Shown: positions 8,166 through 17,090, counted from the first letter of the stretch. The stretch is DNA of 64,000 nt from Bifidobacterium magnum (GCF_000741255.1 NZ_JGZB01000001.1:62020-126019); one strand, 5' to 3'. The notes: generated by a model from the sequence alone, not told the origin. Translations and numbers: made by a program.

Positions 8166-8271
8166 TGTTAAGGCACATCCATCAATAATTGGTAACCATC
8201 AATGAGGTGCGAACGTAATGTTTCGCATGTTCTGGAAATCACCAGCGTTCTGGAAAATGCGTGGCATTACC

Positions 8272-8478
8272 TTAACGATTGTTCATCCACTCGTTGCCCT
8301 CGGCGGCCTCGGCCGCCATCATCATCTCGTGGTCACTCTTGTTGCGTTCCGCTTCCTGCTTCGCCGCAGTTTCATCCTCACCGGATTCGGGGGAGGGGGT
8401 TACCTCAGTTTCCGTAACGATCGACTTGAGCTTCGCGATTTCTTCGGCATTCATCTTGTCAAGGTCAATATTGGACAT
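8272..8478 (-). CDS. Small acidic protein, 68 aa, paralogue of the next gene
   Basis: 68 residues, very acidic and Met/Ala-rich at the C-terminus (HEMMMAAEAAEGNEWMNNR). The start is preceded by TGAGAGGCAAT on the minus strand. Its N-terminal 25 residues share the pattern D-L-x3-x-x-E-x3-L-x-x-I/V-V-x-E-T-E with the neighbouring 68-residue protein encoded at 8535-8741, so the two are probably duplicates. There are no membrane segments. Function is unknown; it is not a family I recognise. It lies just upstream of the bidirectional terminator. Confidence 0.6.
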   Translation of the reverse strand: MSNIDLDKMNAEEIAKLKSIVTETEVTPSPESGEDETAAKQEAERNKSDHEMMMAAEAAEGNEWMNNR

Positions 8479-8534
8479 AATTGCCTCTCAATTCTAGGAT
8501 AGTTGACTTTTGTCAGGATGAATAGGGCGTGTTG

Positions 8535-8741
8535 TCAGTTGCCACGCATTTCGTCGCCCCACATGGCGTCCACGGCGCCCTTGATCTCTTCGCCGTCGTG
8601 GGACTTGGCTTCCAAATCCTTGTCCAGCGCGACCTGGTCGGCGTGCTCGGCCTTCGTGGGCTCAGTCTCCTTCACGACCTGTTCGAGGGATTCGACCTCG
8701 GCGGGGGAGAGGTTGTCAAGATTCTTCTGTTCATCGACCAT
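8535..8741 (-). CDS. Small acidic protein, 68 aa, paralogue of the previous gene
   Basis: 68 residues with a very good ribosome site (TAAGGAGG 5 bases before ATG). The N-terminus NLDNLSPAEVESLEQVVKETE aligns with IDLDKMNAEEIAKLKSIVTETE of the downstream paralogue. The rest is acidic and low in hydrophobics. The gene is read towards 8478 with 56 bp to the next start, so the pair may share a transcript. No known domain is seen. Equal length and similar N-termini argue against both being chance frames. Confidence 0.65.
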   Translation of the reverse strand: MVDEQKNLDNLSPAEVESLEQVVKETEPTKAEHADQVALDKDLEAKSHDGEEIKGAVDAMWGDEMRGN

Positions 8742-8789
8742 GGTGGCCTCCTTACCTTGATACAGCTTCGTATAGTGCTAACTATAGAG

Positions 8790-9557
8790 TCAGTCGGCCA
8801 CCGGAACCGTGTAATAATCTCGAAGCTGAGCAAGTTTGGAATCGTCCACACCCAACCGGTCCTGAACGAATCCGAGAAGGCCCCCGTACGGTTCGGCCGC
8901 GGCCATCATCGCGTCGAAATCGCGCGGCTCGGCCGTGACGAATTGGTGCAAGTCGACTTTGACGGCGGGCGCGAGATATTTCCGCGCGCGTTTGAGCGAG
9001 GCGGGCAGTTCCGAAGACATGTACTTGTTCGTTTCCAGATAGTCGGCGCGGATGTCGTCCGGCGAGGCTCCCAGCGCCGCCTCGATGAGCGCGGCCGCCA
9101 CTCCCGTCCGGTCCTTGCCCTGCGTGCAGTGCCACAAATAGCAGCCCGGTTCGTCCAACAGCAGCTGGAACATGCGCGTCCACTGGTCGACGGCCGTCTG
9201 CGACGTGATCATCACCGTATACAAGTCCATGATGAACGTGCCGGGATGTTCGACAATGCCGCGCCACTGCAGCGGGAACGCAGACGCCTCGTCAAAAATC
9301 GGCAGTTTCGTAACGGACCAGGACACGAGCAGGCGGTCGCGTTCCGCGTCGCGTTCCTGCTGCGTACGCAAGTCGAGCACATGTTCCAGCCCCATGTCGC
9401 GCAACGTCGCCAAATCACGGACCGACGCGCGGTGCAGATTCGCCGAACGCAACAGCGCATGCGGGCGGATCACACGTCCGTCCGCGGCAGGCATGCCGCC
9501 AAGATCGCGGCAATTGTGCACCTCTTCCAGCGCCACCAATTGAGAAACGTGAGCCAT
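8790..9557 (-). CDS. Tyrosine-protein phosphatase (Siw14/MptpB-like family)
   Basis: 255 residues. The P-loop HCTQGKDRTG (nucleophile Cys144, Arg150) is the C-x5-R signature of the bacterial phosphatases that dephosphorylate phosphotyrosine, phosphoserine or phosphoinositides. The N-terminal NCRDLGGMPAADGRVIRPHALLRSANL is the typical start of this family. The ATG at 9557 is chosen because AAGGAAGGGG lies just upstream; a longer in-frame reading lacks such a site. No signal peptide, so cytosolic or released by another route. It is divergent from the T-box/ileS unit. Substrate is not predictable. Confidence 0.88.
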   Translation of the reverse strand: MAHVSQLVALEEVHNCRDLGGMPAADGRVIRPHALLRSANLHRASVRDLATLRDMGLEHVLDLRTQQERDAERDRLLVSWSVTKLPIFDEASAFPLQWRGIVEHPGTFIMDLYTVMITSQTAVDQWTRMFQLLLDEPGCYLWHCTQGKDRTGVAAALIEAALGASPDDIRADYLETNKYMSSELPASLKRARKYLAPAVKVDLHQFVTAEPRDFDAMMAAAEPYGGLLGFVQDRLGVDDSKLAQLRDYYTVPVAD

Positions 9558-9689
9558 ACGCGCCCCTTCCTTATTCATCGCCAATATCGAACCGATTAGT
9601 ATGATCATCCCACTGTAACGGCCGCGGATAAAAATGTTTACGCGGACCAGCGTCGGTGGTACACTCACGATCAATAACTGAATTACGCG

Positions 9690-9905
9690 GCCATGATCCG
9701 TTATCAGCGGGGAGCCATCGGAAGAACAGCGCCGCCACGGCGCCCAGTAGAACCGGCGGGACCGGCCCGTCACAGCCGGACACAAGCGGTCGGCGGCATA
9801 CGCGCCACCGGCAAGCGAGGTGGTACCGCGGTGCGCGCGCGACCAACGGCACGCATCGTCCTCGTACAAGAGTTTCAGCAATTAGGTTGACGAGCGAGGA
9901 GCAAC
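9690..9905 (+). promoter_or_regulatory. T-box riboswitch of ileS
   Basis: The leader contains GCGAGGTGGTACCGCGGTG (9815-9833), a clear T-box core. TGGT at 9821-9824 would pair with the 3' end of uncharged tRNA whose discriminator base is A, as in tRNA-Ile. Candidate ATC specifier codons are at 9696-9698 and 9703-9705 inside a short stem I region, as in the ultrashort-stem-I ileS T-boxes of Actinobacteria. No terminator with a T-run precedes the gene, so control is probably translational: GAGGAG at 9896-9901 would be sequestered when tRNA-Ile is charged. Confidence 0.85.
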
Positions 9906-9906
9906 G

Positions 9907-12900
9907 GTGAGCAAACCCACCAAGCATGTGTATCCTAAAGCTGCAGCAGGCGACGAAACCGCCAATGTTGCGCCAAATCCGAACTTCCCGGCACTGGAAG
10001 AATCCACTCTCGAATACTGGAAAGACAACGACACTTTCCAGAAGTCCATCAACGAAAACCCGTCCGGCGAAAACAGCCGCAACGAATTCGTCTTCTTCGA
10101 CGGCCCGCCCTTCGCCAACGGCCTGCCGCACTACGGCCACCTGCTGACGGGCTACGCCAAGGACGTCATCCCGCGCTACCAGACCATGAAGGGCCACCGC
10201 GTCAACCGCGTCTTCGGCTGGGACACGCACGGCCTGCCCGCCGAACTCGAAGCACAAAAGGAACTCGGCATCGACTCGGTCGAACAGATCGAAGAAATGG
10301 GCATCGACAAGTTCAACGACGCCTGCCGCGCCTCCGTGCTCAAGTACGTGAACGAATGGCACGACTACGTGGACCGCCAGGGCCGCTGGGTCGACTTTGA
10401 ACACGGCTACAAGACGCTCAACATCCCCTACATGGAATCCGTGATGTGGGCGTTCAAGCAGCTGTACGACAAGGGCCTGGCCTACAAGGGCTACCGCGTG
10501 CTGCCGTACTGCCCGAAGGACCAGACGCCGCTGTCCGCACACGAACTGCGCATGGACGCCGACGTGTACCAGGACCGCCAGGACACCACCGTGTCCGTGG
10601 CCGTCAGCCTCAAGGACGAAGACGACGCCTACCTCGTCTTCTGGACCACCACGCCGTGGACCGTGCCGACCAACTTCGCCATCGTTGTGGGCGCCGACAT
10701 CGACTACGTGGAAGTCCAGCCCGTCGAAGGCAAATTCGCGGGCAAGAAGTTCTACTTCGCCAAGGCGCTGCTCAACTCCTACAACAAGGAACTCGGCGAA
10801 GACTACAAGGTGCTGCGCGAGCTCAAGGGCTCCGAAATGGCCGGGTGGCGCTACAGCCCCGTCTTCCCGTACTTCAATACGCCCGAGGCGCTCGCCGAAG
10901 GCGGCACTCCGGGCCCGAACGCCTACCAGGTGTTCACGGCCGACTATGTGGACACGGCCGAAGGCACGGGCCTAGTGCACCAGGCTCCCTACGGCGAGGA
11001 CGATATGAACACGCTCAACGCCCACGACATCAAGAGCGTGGACGTGCTGGACGCGGGCTGCAAGTTCACGAGCCTGTGCCCGGATTATGAAGGCCTGTAC
11101 GTGTTCGACGCGAACCTGCCGATCCTGCGCAACCTGCGCGCCGGCGACGGTCCTCTCGCCCAGATCGACGAGGACAAGCGTGCGATCCTGTTCCAGGAGA
11201 AGAGCTACGTGCACTCGTACCCGCACTGCTGGCGTTGCGGCACCCCGCTGATCTACAAGCCCGTGTCGAGCTGGTTCGTGGCCGTCACGAAGATCAAGGA
11301 CCGCCTGCTCGAGCTCAACCAGGAGATCAACTGGATCCCGGACAACGTCAAGGACGGCCAGTTCGGCAAATGGCTCTCCAACGCGCGCGACTGGTCGATC
11401 TCGCGCAACCGCTTCTGGGGCTCGCCAATCCCGGTGTGGGTTTCCGACGATCCGAAGTACCCGCGCGTCGACGTGTACGGTTCGCTTGACGAGCTCAAGG
11501 CCGACTTCGGCGACTACCCGCGCGACAACGACGGCAACATCAACATGCACCGTCCGTACATCGACAACCTCACACGTCCGAACCCGGACGACCCGACGGG
11601 CAAGTCCGCGATGCACCGCATCACCGACGTGCTCGACTGCTGGTTCGAATCGGGCTCCATGCCGTTCGCGCAGTACCATTACCCGTTCGAAAACAAGGAA
11701 TACTTCGAACAGCACTTCCCGAGCGACTTCATTGTGGAATACATTGGACAGACGCGCGGCTGGTTCTACGTGCTGCACGTGATGGCCACGGCCCTGTTCG
11801 ACAAGCCCGCATACAAGAACGTCATCTGCCACGGCATTGTGCTCGGCGACGACGGCCAGAAGATGAGCAAGCATTTGCGCAACTATCCGGACGTCAACGG
11901 CGTGTTCAACAAGTACGGTTCCGACGCCATGCGCTGGTTCCTCATGAGCTCGCCGATCCTGCGCGGCGGCAACCTCATCGTGACCGAAGAGGGCATCCGC
12001 GACACGGTGCGCCAGATCATGCTGCCCGTGTGGAGCACGTACTACTTCTTCACGCTGTACGCCAACGCGGCCAACAACGGTGAGGGCTACGACGCGCGCA
12101 AGCTCACGGCCGGCGAAGTGCCGGGCCTGCCCGAAATGGACCGCTACCTGCTCGCCCGCACGCGCCAGCTCATCGCCAAGGTGACGGCCGACCTCGACGC
12201 GTTCTCCATTTCGGACGCCTGCACCGAAGTCGCCGACTTCATCGACATGCTCACGAACTGGTACATCCGCAACTCGCGCGACCGCTTCTGGAACGAGGAC
12301 GAGAACGCGTTCAACACGCTGTACACGGTGATGGAAGCCTTCATGCGCGTGCTGGCTCCGTTGGCCCCGATGGAAGCCGAAGCCGTGTGGCGCGGCCTTA
12401 CGGGCGAAGAGTCCGTGCACCTGGGCGACTGGCCGTACCTGACGGATCCGGCGACGGGCGAAGACACCGAACTCGGCAAGGTGCTGGTAGAGAACGGCGA
12501 GCTCGTGGCGGCCATGGAAAAGGTGCGCGAAGTCGTGTCCGCCACGCTGTCGTTGCGCAAGGCCAAGAAGATGCGCGTGCGCCAGCCGCTGGCCAACCTC
12601 ACGGTCGTCGTGTCCGAGCTTTCCCAGGTGGACGGCTACGATGCGCTGCTCAAGTCCGAGCTCAACATCAAGTCGATCGACTACACGACGCTGGAAGAGG
12701 CGAGCGAGCACGGTCTGAAGATCATCGACGAGCTCAAGGTCAACGCCCGCGCCGCAGGCCCGCGCCTGGGCAAGCAGGTGCAATTCGCGATCAAGGCGTC
12801 CAAGACGGGCGCGTGGCACGTGGATACGGCCACGGGCCACCCGGTGGTGGAGACGCCGACTGGTGAAATCACGCTGGAAGGTGGCGAATACGAAGTCACC

Positions 12901-13227
12901 AAGCGCATTGAGGAAGCCGACGCCGACGCGCAGAAGAACACCGCTTCCGCCATTTTGCCGACGGGCGGTTTCGTGATCCTCGACCTGGCGCTCACCGACG
13001 ACCTGGTCGCCGAAGGCTATGCGCGCGACGCGATCCGCGTGGTGCAGGACGCCCGCAAGGCCGCTGACCTCGACGTGACCGACCGCATCGACTTGACGCT
13101 GACGGTTCCGGCCGACGACGTGGCCAAGGTCAAGCAGTTCGCCGACCTCATCACGAAGGAAACGCTGGCCGTGTCCTTCAACGTGGTGGAAGGCGACGAG
13201 CTTTCGGCCGAGGTCGTGAAGGCGTGA
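9907..13227 (+). CDS. ileS: Isoleucyl-tRNA synthetase
   Basis: 1106 residues, the long eukaryote-like form common in Actinobacteria. It attaches isoleucine to tRNA-Ile in the cytosol and edits misactivated valine. Class I motifs are present: HYGH at 75-78 (HIGH motif) and KMSKH at 652-656 (KMSKS motif). The CP1 editing region lies between them, and the C-terminal part has the anticodon-binding domain (LTNWYIRNSRDRFW). The start is GTG 9907 with GCGAGGAG 6 bases upstream. Expression is under the T-box in front of it. It is monocistronic, followed by a strong hairpin at 13260. Confidence 0.98.
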   Translation: MSKPTKHVYPKAAAGDETANVAPNPNFPALEESTLEYWKDNDTFQKSINENPSGENSRNEFVFFDGPPFANGLPHYGHLLTGYAKDVIPRYQTMKGHRVNRVFGWDTHGLPAELEAQKELGIDSVEQIEEMGIDKFNDACRASVLKYVNEWHDYVDRQGRWVDFEHGYKTLNIPYMESVMWAFKQLYDKGLAYKGYRVLPYCPKDQTPLSAHELRMDADVYQDRQDTTVSVAVSLKDEDDAYLVFWTTTPWTVPTNFAIVVGADIDYVEVQPVEGKFAGKKFYFAKALLNSYNKELGEDYKVLRELKGSEMAGWRYSPVFPYFNTPEALAEGGTPGPNAYQVFTADYVDTAEGTGLVHQAPYGEDDMNTLNAHDIKSVDVLDAGCKFTSLCPDYEGLYVFDANLPILRNLRAGDGPLAQIDEDKRAILFQEKSYVHSYPHCWRCGTPLIYKPVSSWFVAVTKIKDRLLELNQEINWIPDNVKDGQFGKWLSNARDWSISRNRFWGSPIPVWVSDDPKYPRVDVYGSLDELKADFGDYPRDNDGNINMHRPYIDNLTRPNPDDPTGKSAMHRITDVLDCWFESGSMPFAQYHYPFENKEYFEQHFPSDFIVEYIGQTRGWFYVLHVMATALFDKPAYKNVICHGIVLGDDGQKMSKHLRNYPDVNGVFNKYGSDAMRWFLMSSPILRGGNLIVTEEGIRDTVRQIMLPVWSTYYFFTLYANAANNGEGYDARKLTAGEVPGLPEMDRYLLARTRQLIAKVTADLDAFSISDACTEVADFIDMLTNWYIRNSRDRFWNEDENAFNTLYTVMEAFMRVLAPLAPMEAEAVWRGLTGEESVHLGDWPYLTDPATGEDTELGKVLVENGELVAAMEKVREVVSATLSLRKAKKMRVRQPLANLTVVVSELSQVDGYDALLKSELNIKSIDYTTLEEASEHGLKIIDELKVNARAAGPRLGKQVQFAIKASKTGAWHVDTATGHPVVETPTGEITLEGGEYEVTKRIEEADADAQKNTASAILPTGGFVILDLALTDDLVAEGYARDAIRVVQDARKAADLDVTDRIDLTLTVPADDVAKVKQFADLITKETLAVSFNVVEGDELSAEVVKA

Positions 13228-13259
13228 AGCGCCAAGCAATCAAGCGCTAAGTAGCACAT

Positions 13260-13303
13260 AACAACAATGGGGGCGGCGCAACCGCGATGCCCCCATTGTT
13301 GTT
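13260..13303. terminator. ileS terminator hairpin
   Basis: A 15-bp perfect stem (AACAACAATGGGGGC with its complement) around a 14-nt loop, 33 bases after the ileS stop. It ends in GTTGTT rather than a pure T-run, and could also serve the convergent gene ending at 13328. Confidence 0.75.
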
Positions 13304-13327
13304 GCCGTTGTGCCGTGCCCGAAACGG

Positions 13328-13960
13328 TTAGATGAACCACGACCTATGGGTAATGGCCATGATCAATGCGATCACGCCCAGCACGACGGCCAGCAGGATG
13401 ATCATGTTGTTCAGCGCCGTTTCTTTTTTGGTGCCCACGCGGTACAGGCGCACCATGTGGTGGCGGTTGACATGCGTGCCGCCGGGTCCTCGATGGTAGC
13501 GCGTGATGGGCCAGATCCAGCACACGCCTCCCGTGGACAGCGCGTCAAGGAAAATGTGCGTGGCCATGCCCGCGGCAAGCCATAGCAGCCACGGGATCGC
13601 GGGCGAGGCGATAAGGCAGGCGAGCAGCGGCCAAATGCTGTGCGTAATCGTGCGGTGAGGGAACGGCCATCGGATATGGCGCGTATGCGCCATGCGGCTT
13701 ATGGAACTGGTGGGCGAATCGATGTCCGGCAGCAGCGTGCCGATTACAAATACGAGTCCGCCAACCAGCAGCGTGCCCACCCACGAGAGGAAGCTCATGT
13801 TGTGCATGCTCGTAAACCAGTGGTGCAACCAGTTGAACGCCGTGTGGCCCAACGCGCTGTTCGGATGATGTTCCACTATGGAGATGCCGGCGATTGTGGG
13901 CACGCTTACCATCATGGTTCCCAGCGCGATTCCTGAAGAAACATGGTGACGGCCCAGCAT
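13328..13960 (-). CDS. YdjM-type membrane-bound metal-dependent hydrolase (DUF457)
   Basis: 210 residues with about five membrane segments. GTLLPDIDSPTS followed by PHRTITHSIWPLL and MATHIFLDALSTGGVCWIWP are the conserved Asp/His-rich motifs of the DUF457/YdjM family, named for an E. coli LexA-regulated inner-membrane protein and annotated as metal-dependent hydrolases. The ribosome site TTAAGGAGG precedes ATG 13960. Its activity in bifidobacteria is not known. The gene is convergent with ileS. Confidence 0.85.
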   Translation of the reverse strand: MLGRHHVSSGIALGTMMVSVPTIAGISIVEHHPNSALGHTAFNWLHHWFTSMHNMSFLSWVGTLLVGGLVFVIGTLLPDIDSPTSSISRMAHTRHIRWPFPHRTITHSIWPLLACLIASPAIPWLLWLAAGMATHIFLDALSTGGVCWIWPITRYHRGPGGTHVNRHHMVRLYRVGTKKETALNNMIILLAVVLGVIALIMAITHRSWFI

Positions 13961-14152
13961 GGCATTGCCTCCTTAACATTCCGGTTCTCGTACAAACGTT
14001 CGAATATAGCAGACTGTAGCAGAAGAGGGGAGCGGGCGCATCGTATGCGGCGCGTGACATCGCGCAGCCGTTGAAATTAGCCGGATTCAAGCTTCCCGTA
14101 CGAGAATGGCGTATGTTCGACTGTCCAGAATGCGGACGCGACACGCCATATT

Positions 14153-14181
14153 TTGCAACTTGGCGCATGTGCGCGTATATT
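14153..14181 (+). promoter_or_regulatory. Probable promoter of tRNA-Asn
   Basis: TTGCAA (14153-14158), a 17-bp spacer and TATATT (14176-14181), 42 bases before the tRNA. Confidence 0.55.
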
Positions 14182-14222
14182 AACTTTTCGTTGCGCGGCG
14201 CTAGTCCGCACACAACACGCAT

Positions 14223-14298
14223 TCCTGCGTAGCTCAGTTGGCAGAGCGTTCGACTGTTAATCGAAATGTCGCTGGTTCAAACCCAGCCGCAGGAGCCA
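14223..14298 (+). tRNA. tRNA-Asn (GTT)
   Basis: 76 nt with encoded CCA. The 7-bp acceptor stem TCCTGCG/CGCAGGA, the anticodon loop CTGTTAA with anticodon GTT, and GGTTCAAACCC in the T arm are all present. A compact hairpin with a T-run follows. Confidence 0.98.
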
Positions 14299-14302
14299 AA
14301 AG

Positions 14303-14327
14303 AAAAGCCACCTTACGGTGGCTTTTT
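14303..14327. terminator. Terminator after tRNA-Asn, also faces the convergent GTPase gene
   Basis: AAAAGCCACC-TTAC-GGTGGCTTTT with a T6 run on the + strand and an A-run on the other side, so it can act in both directions. Confidence 0.9.
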
Positions 14328-14333
14328 TCATAT

Positions 14334-16526
14334 CTATTCCATGGTCGCGTAGGCCAAGTGCATGAATTCGGGCACCTTGTACCATTTGACGGGGTAGCCG
14401 GCGCCATGCGCACAGAACACCGAATCGGGCGTATGCTCCAAATCGCGGTCGGGCAGGTAATGCGCCTCGCGCACCACTTCCTCCGCGTTGTGGCACGGCT
14501 TGTAGGAATCGAATACGCACGTGATATGGCCCATGCCATGCGTGTAGGCGTTCACGTCCATCGCGTAGTCGCGCATTTGACTTACGGGAGCCGTGCCCGA
14601 AAGTGTCGCGTAATCGCCGTCAATGAGCGGAGCGTCGAACGTGCCGCTCATGCGCTGCACATCCGCCATGGCCCGGCCGACCATATCCTGCGGCACCTCG
14701 AGACGGAAACGGTACCACGGCTCCAGCAGCACGCAGTTGCCCATCGCCATGCCGAGAGTGTCTTCCGTCGTTTCAGTTCCAGCATCTTCTTCTGCATTTT
14801 GAGACGCGAATCCCGGCGTGTCTGTCTCAAAATGCAGAGGGGAGGTGGATTTTTCCCGAGTCCCCGAATGAGTACCGGCGTCGGCATCGGCTTCGCCGCC
14901 TTCGAACCGCTGCGCCACCTCATACGGCTGGGTTTCAGTCGGCACTCCCGCGCGCAACTCCATCAATCCCTGACGGATCGCGCGGTACGTGGCTTGGCGG
15001 AAGTCGCCGCCCTCCGTATGTTTCTCGTGCACGCGCGCCGCGACAAGCGTGAGCTTCACGTCGGTAAGCGGGGCGCCCGTCAGCACGCCCAAATGCTCAC
15101 GTTCGCGACAGTGCGTAAGAATCAGGCGCTGCCAGTTGCGGTCCAAATCGTCCTCGCTCATCGCGGACTCCACTTGCACGCCGCTACCGGCCGGCAGCGG
15201 ATCGATCGCGATATGCGCTTCCGCATAATGGCGCAACGGTTCAAAATGGCCCACGCCCTCCACATGCGCGGCCACGGTCTCCTTATACAAAATGGAACCC
15301 GGATCAAACGCAACATCCAATCCGAAGCGGTCATGCATCAGCTGCTGCACAATCTCCAACTGGATCGCGCCCATCAACTGCAAGCGCACTTCCTGCAAAC
15401 GTTCGTCCCACACCACATGCAGCAGCGGATCCTCATCATCCAACTCGCGCAACGACACCAGACAACGGTGCACATCATTGTCGCCCGGCAGCAGTGTATA
15501 CGTCAGCACAGGCTGCAGCACAGGGGAAGCGGCATCCTCGCACGAACCCAACCCCTCGCCCGGATAGCTGCGCGTCAACCCCGTCACCGCGCACACCGAA
15601 CCCGCCGGAAGCGACGTCACCGTCTCGAACTTCGCACCCGAATACCAGCGCACCTGGTCGATCTTCTCTTCCCACGCCTCGCCATTGGTCGTACCGTCCA
15701 CCATCATCTTGGCTACAAGCTCGCCGCCCGTCACCTTCATCCACGACAAACGGTTGCCCGACCGGTCATGCGAAATCTTGTACACGCGCGCACCAAACTG
15801 CGCACCATATTCGGGCTCGCGCGCATAGGTGGCGAACAAATCCAACAGCGCATCCACGCCATCCAATTTCAACGCCGAACCGAACAGCACAGGAAATACC
15901 TTGCGCTGCGCAACCAGACGCTGGATCGTTTCCACAGACAACGAACCGTCAGACAAAAACTCGTCAAGCGCATCCTCATCCTGGCCTGCAATATTCTCCA
16001 ACACAGGCTCCAACGCATCCAAATCGGTACCAGAATCGGCGACACCCTTGCACAGCCCCGAAAAATCGACACAACCGTCACCCAAACGGCGCACCAGCTG
16101 GCCCAGCACAGCATCTCTATCCACACTCGGCACATCCATCTTGTTCACAAAAATGAACGTCGGCACACCATACTGGCGCAACAGGCGCCACAACGTCTCC
16201 GTATGACCCTGCACACCATCCGAACCGGACACCACAAGCACCGCATAATCGAGCACACTCAACACGCGTTCCGTCTCCGCCGCAAAATCGACGTGGCCCG
16301 GAGTGTCAATCAACGTCAACTCGAGATCCGGCAAATCCAAAATCGTAGGCTCCGTAAAAATCGTAATGCCACGCTGCTTCTCAATCTCATTCGAATCAAG
16401 AAACGCGTCACCATGATCCACACGCCCCAACTTGCGCAAACGACCCGACTGAAATAGCAACGCCTCCGACAACGTCGTCTTGCCCGCGTCCACATGCGCC
16501 ACAATACCCGTCACAATACGCTTCAT
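14334..16526 (-). CDS. TetM/TetW-like ribosomal-protection-type translational GTPase, divergent paralogue
   Basis: 730 residues, about 80-90 longer than Tet(M)/Tet(W). The GTPase motifs are intact: AHVDAGKT (G1), DTPGHVDF (G3) and NKMD (G4). Later regions follow EF-G domains II-V. It belongs to the EF-G-like family that includes ribosomal protection proteins, but identity to true Tet proteins is clearly low and resistance should not be assumed. Around residues 540-600 there is a low-complexity insertion (EADADAGTHSGT..., ETTEDT) that carries a copy of the dispersed palindromic repeat at 14791-14838, read in frame as FETDTPGFASQNAEE. It ends next to the tRNA-Asn terminator. Probably constitutive; no regulator is seen. 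Confidence 0.85.
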   Translation of the reverse strand: MKRIVTGIVAHVDAGKTTLSEALLFQSGRLRKLGRVDHGDAFLDSNEIEKQRGITIFTEPTILDLPDLELTLIDTPGHVDFAAETERVLSVLDYAVLVVSGSDGVQGHTETLWRLLRQYGVPTFIFVNKMDVPSVDRDAVLGQLVRRLGDGCVDFSGLCKGVADSGTDLDALEPVLENIAGQDEDALDEFLSDGSLSVETIQRLVAQRKVFPVLFGSALKLDGVDALLDLFATYAREPEYGAQFGARVYKISHDRSGNRLSWMKVTGGELVAKMMVDGTTNGEAWEEKIDQVRWYSGAKFETVTSLPAGSVCAVTGLTRSYPGEGLGSCEDAASPVLQPVLTYTLLPGDNDVHRCLVSLRELDDEDPLLHVVWDERLQEVRLQLMGAIQLEIVQQLMHDRFGLDVAFDPGSILYKETVAAHVEGVGHFEPLRHYAEAHIAIDPLPAGSGVQVESAMSEDDLDRNWQRLILTHCREREHLGVLTGAPLTDVKLTLVAARVHEKHTEGGDFRQATYRAIRQGLMELRAGVPTETQPYEVAQRFEGGEADADAGTHSGTREKSTSPLHFETDTPGFASQNAEEDAGTETTEDTLGMAMGNCVLLEPWYRFRLEVPQDMVGRAMADVQRMSGTFDAPLIDGDYATLSGTAPVSQMRDYAMDVNAYTHGMGHITCVFDSYKPCHNAEEVVREAHYLPDRDLEHTPDSVFCAHGAGYPVKWYKVPEFMHLAYATME
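14791..14838 (-). repeat. Dispersed palindromic repeat, copy A (inside the TetM-like gene)
   Basis: Stem TCTGCATTTTGAGAC (14791-14805) with exact complement at 14824-14838 and an 18-nt loop. In minus-strand orientation the loop begins AGACACGCCGGG, as in copy C. It lies within coding sequence and keeps the frame open. Confidence 0.9.
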
Positions 16527-16629
16527 GAGCCCACCTTCGCTCCAATATTCACCTACGGACGTTCACTACCGTCAACTTAACAGACAGCGTGGCACAATAC
16601 AGAAAGAGACAACAACCATAAGGGGAACC

Positions 16630-17013
16630 ATGACAGCGCACAATCGCAAAACCCAAGCCAAACGACGCATCAACAAACAAAAGCGCGCACAACTGCAAGA
16701 ACGGCAAGCCAGAGAACTTGCGCAAGCGCAAATCAAGGCCTACAACGCCCACAAAACCGCGCCATTCACCTACATCACGGGCGCCATCATCCTGCTGGGA
16801 CTCTGCCTGTCGATCTCGCCCGTCACGGCGCTCGCCGCTTTCATCGTGTCGATTGTCGGTTTCATTTGCGCGAGCATCAATGTGGTGATCGGCCAGAAGG
16901 AGCGCCGCAAGGACGCCAGCGTACGCAGGCCGGGCCGATACAAGTGGATGTGGGCGCTGTTCGCCGTCTCCATGTTCGCCGTGGTGGTCACCGCCATCAG
17001 CGTGCACTGGTGA
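16630..17013 (+). CDS. Small membrane protein with basic N-terminus, unknown
   Basis: 127 residues. Start ATG 16630 follows AAGGGGAACC. The N-terminal 40 residues are very basic (KTQAKRRINKQKRAQLQERQARE), followed by two adjacent hydrophobic segments (about 46-86) and a C-terminal one (about 107-124), so three membrane helices are likely. No family is recognised. It is divergent from the TetM-like GTPase with about 100 bp between starts, and is followed by its own terminator at 17091. Confidence 0.75.
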   Translation: MTAHNRKTQAKRRINKQKRAQLQERQARELAQAQIKAYNAHKTAPFTYITGAIILLGLCLSISPVTALAAFIVSIVGFICASINVVIGQKERRKDASVRRPGRYKWMWALFAVSMFAVVVTAISVHW

Positions 17014-17090
17014 GCGGCCGCACCTGGGCAAACGTTTGCGAAACCGTGCGAGCTGAAACTCGAGTAGCCGCATACACGGTCCAATAATCA

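Noticed and set aside
10972-13239. A 755-codon open frame on the minus strand opposite ileS
   Set aside because: It lies entirely antisense to a clear ileS gene, has no ribosome site or family motif, and reflects GC-rich third positions. Similar long antisense frames opposite the ABC genes (3511-7769), clpB (57795-60047), dxs and the pilus tip gene were rejected for the same reason.
14334-16526. A functional tetracycline resistance determinant
   Set aside because: It has the GTPase architecture of ribosomal protection proteins but is clearly divergent from Tet(M)/Tet(W) and carries a low-complexity insertion; resistance cannot be claimed from sequence.
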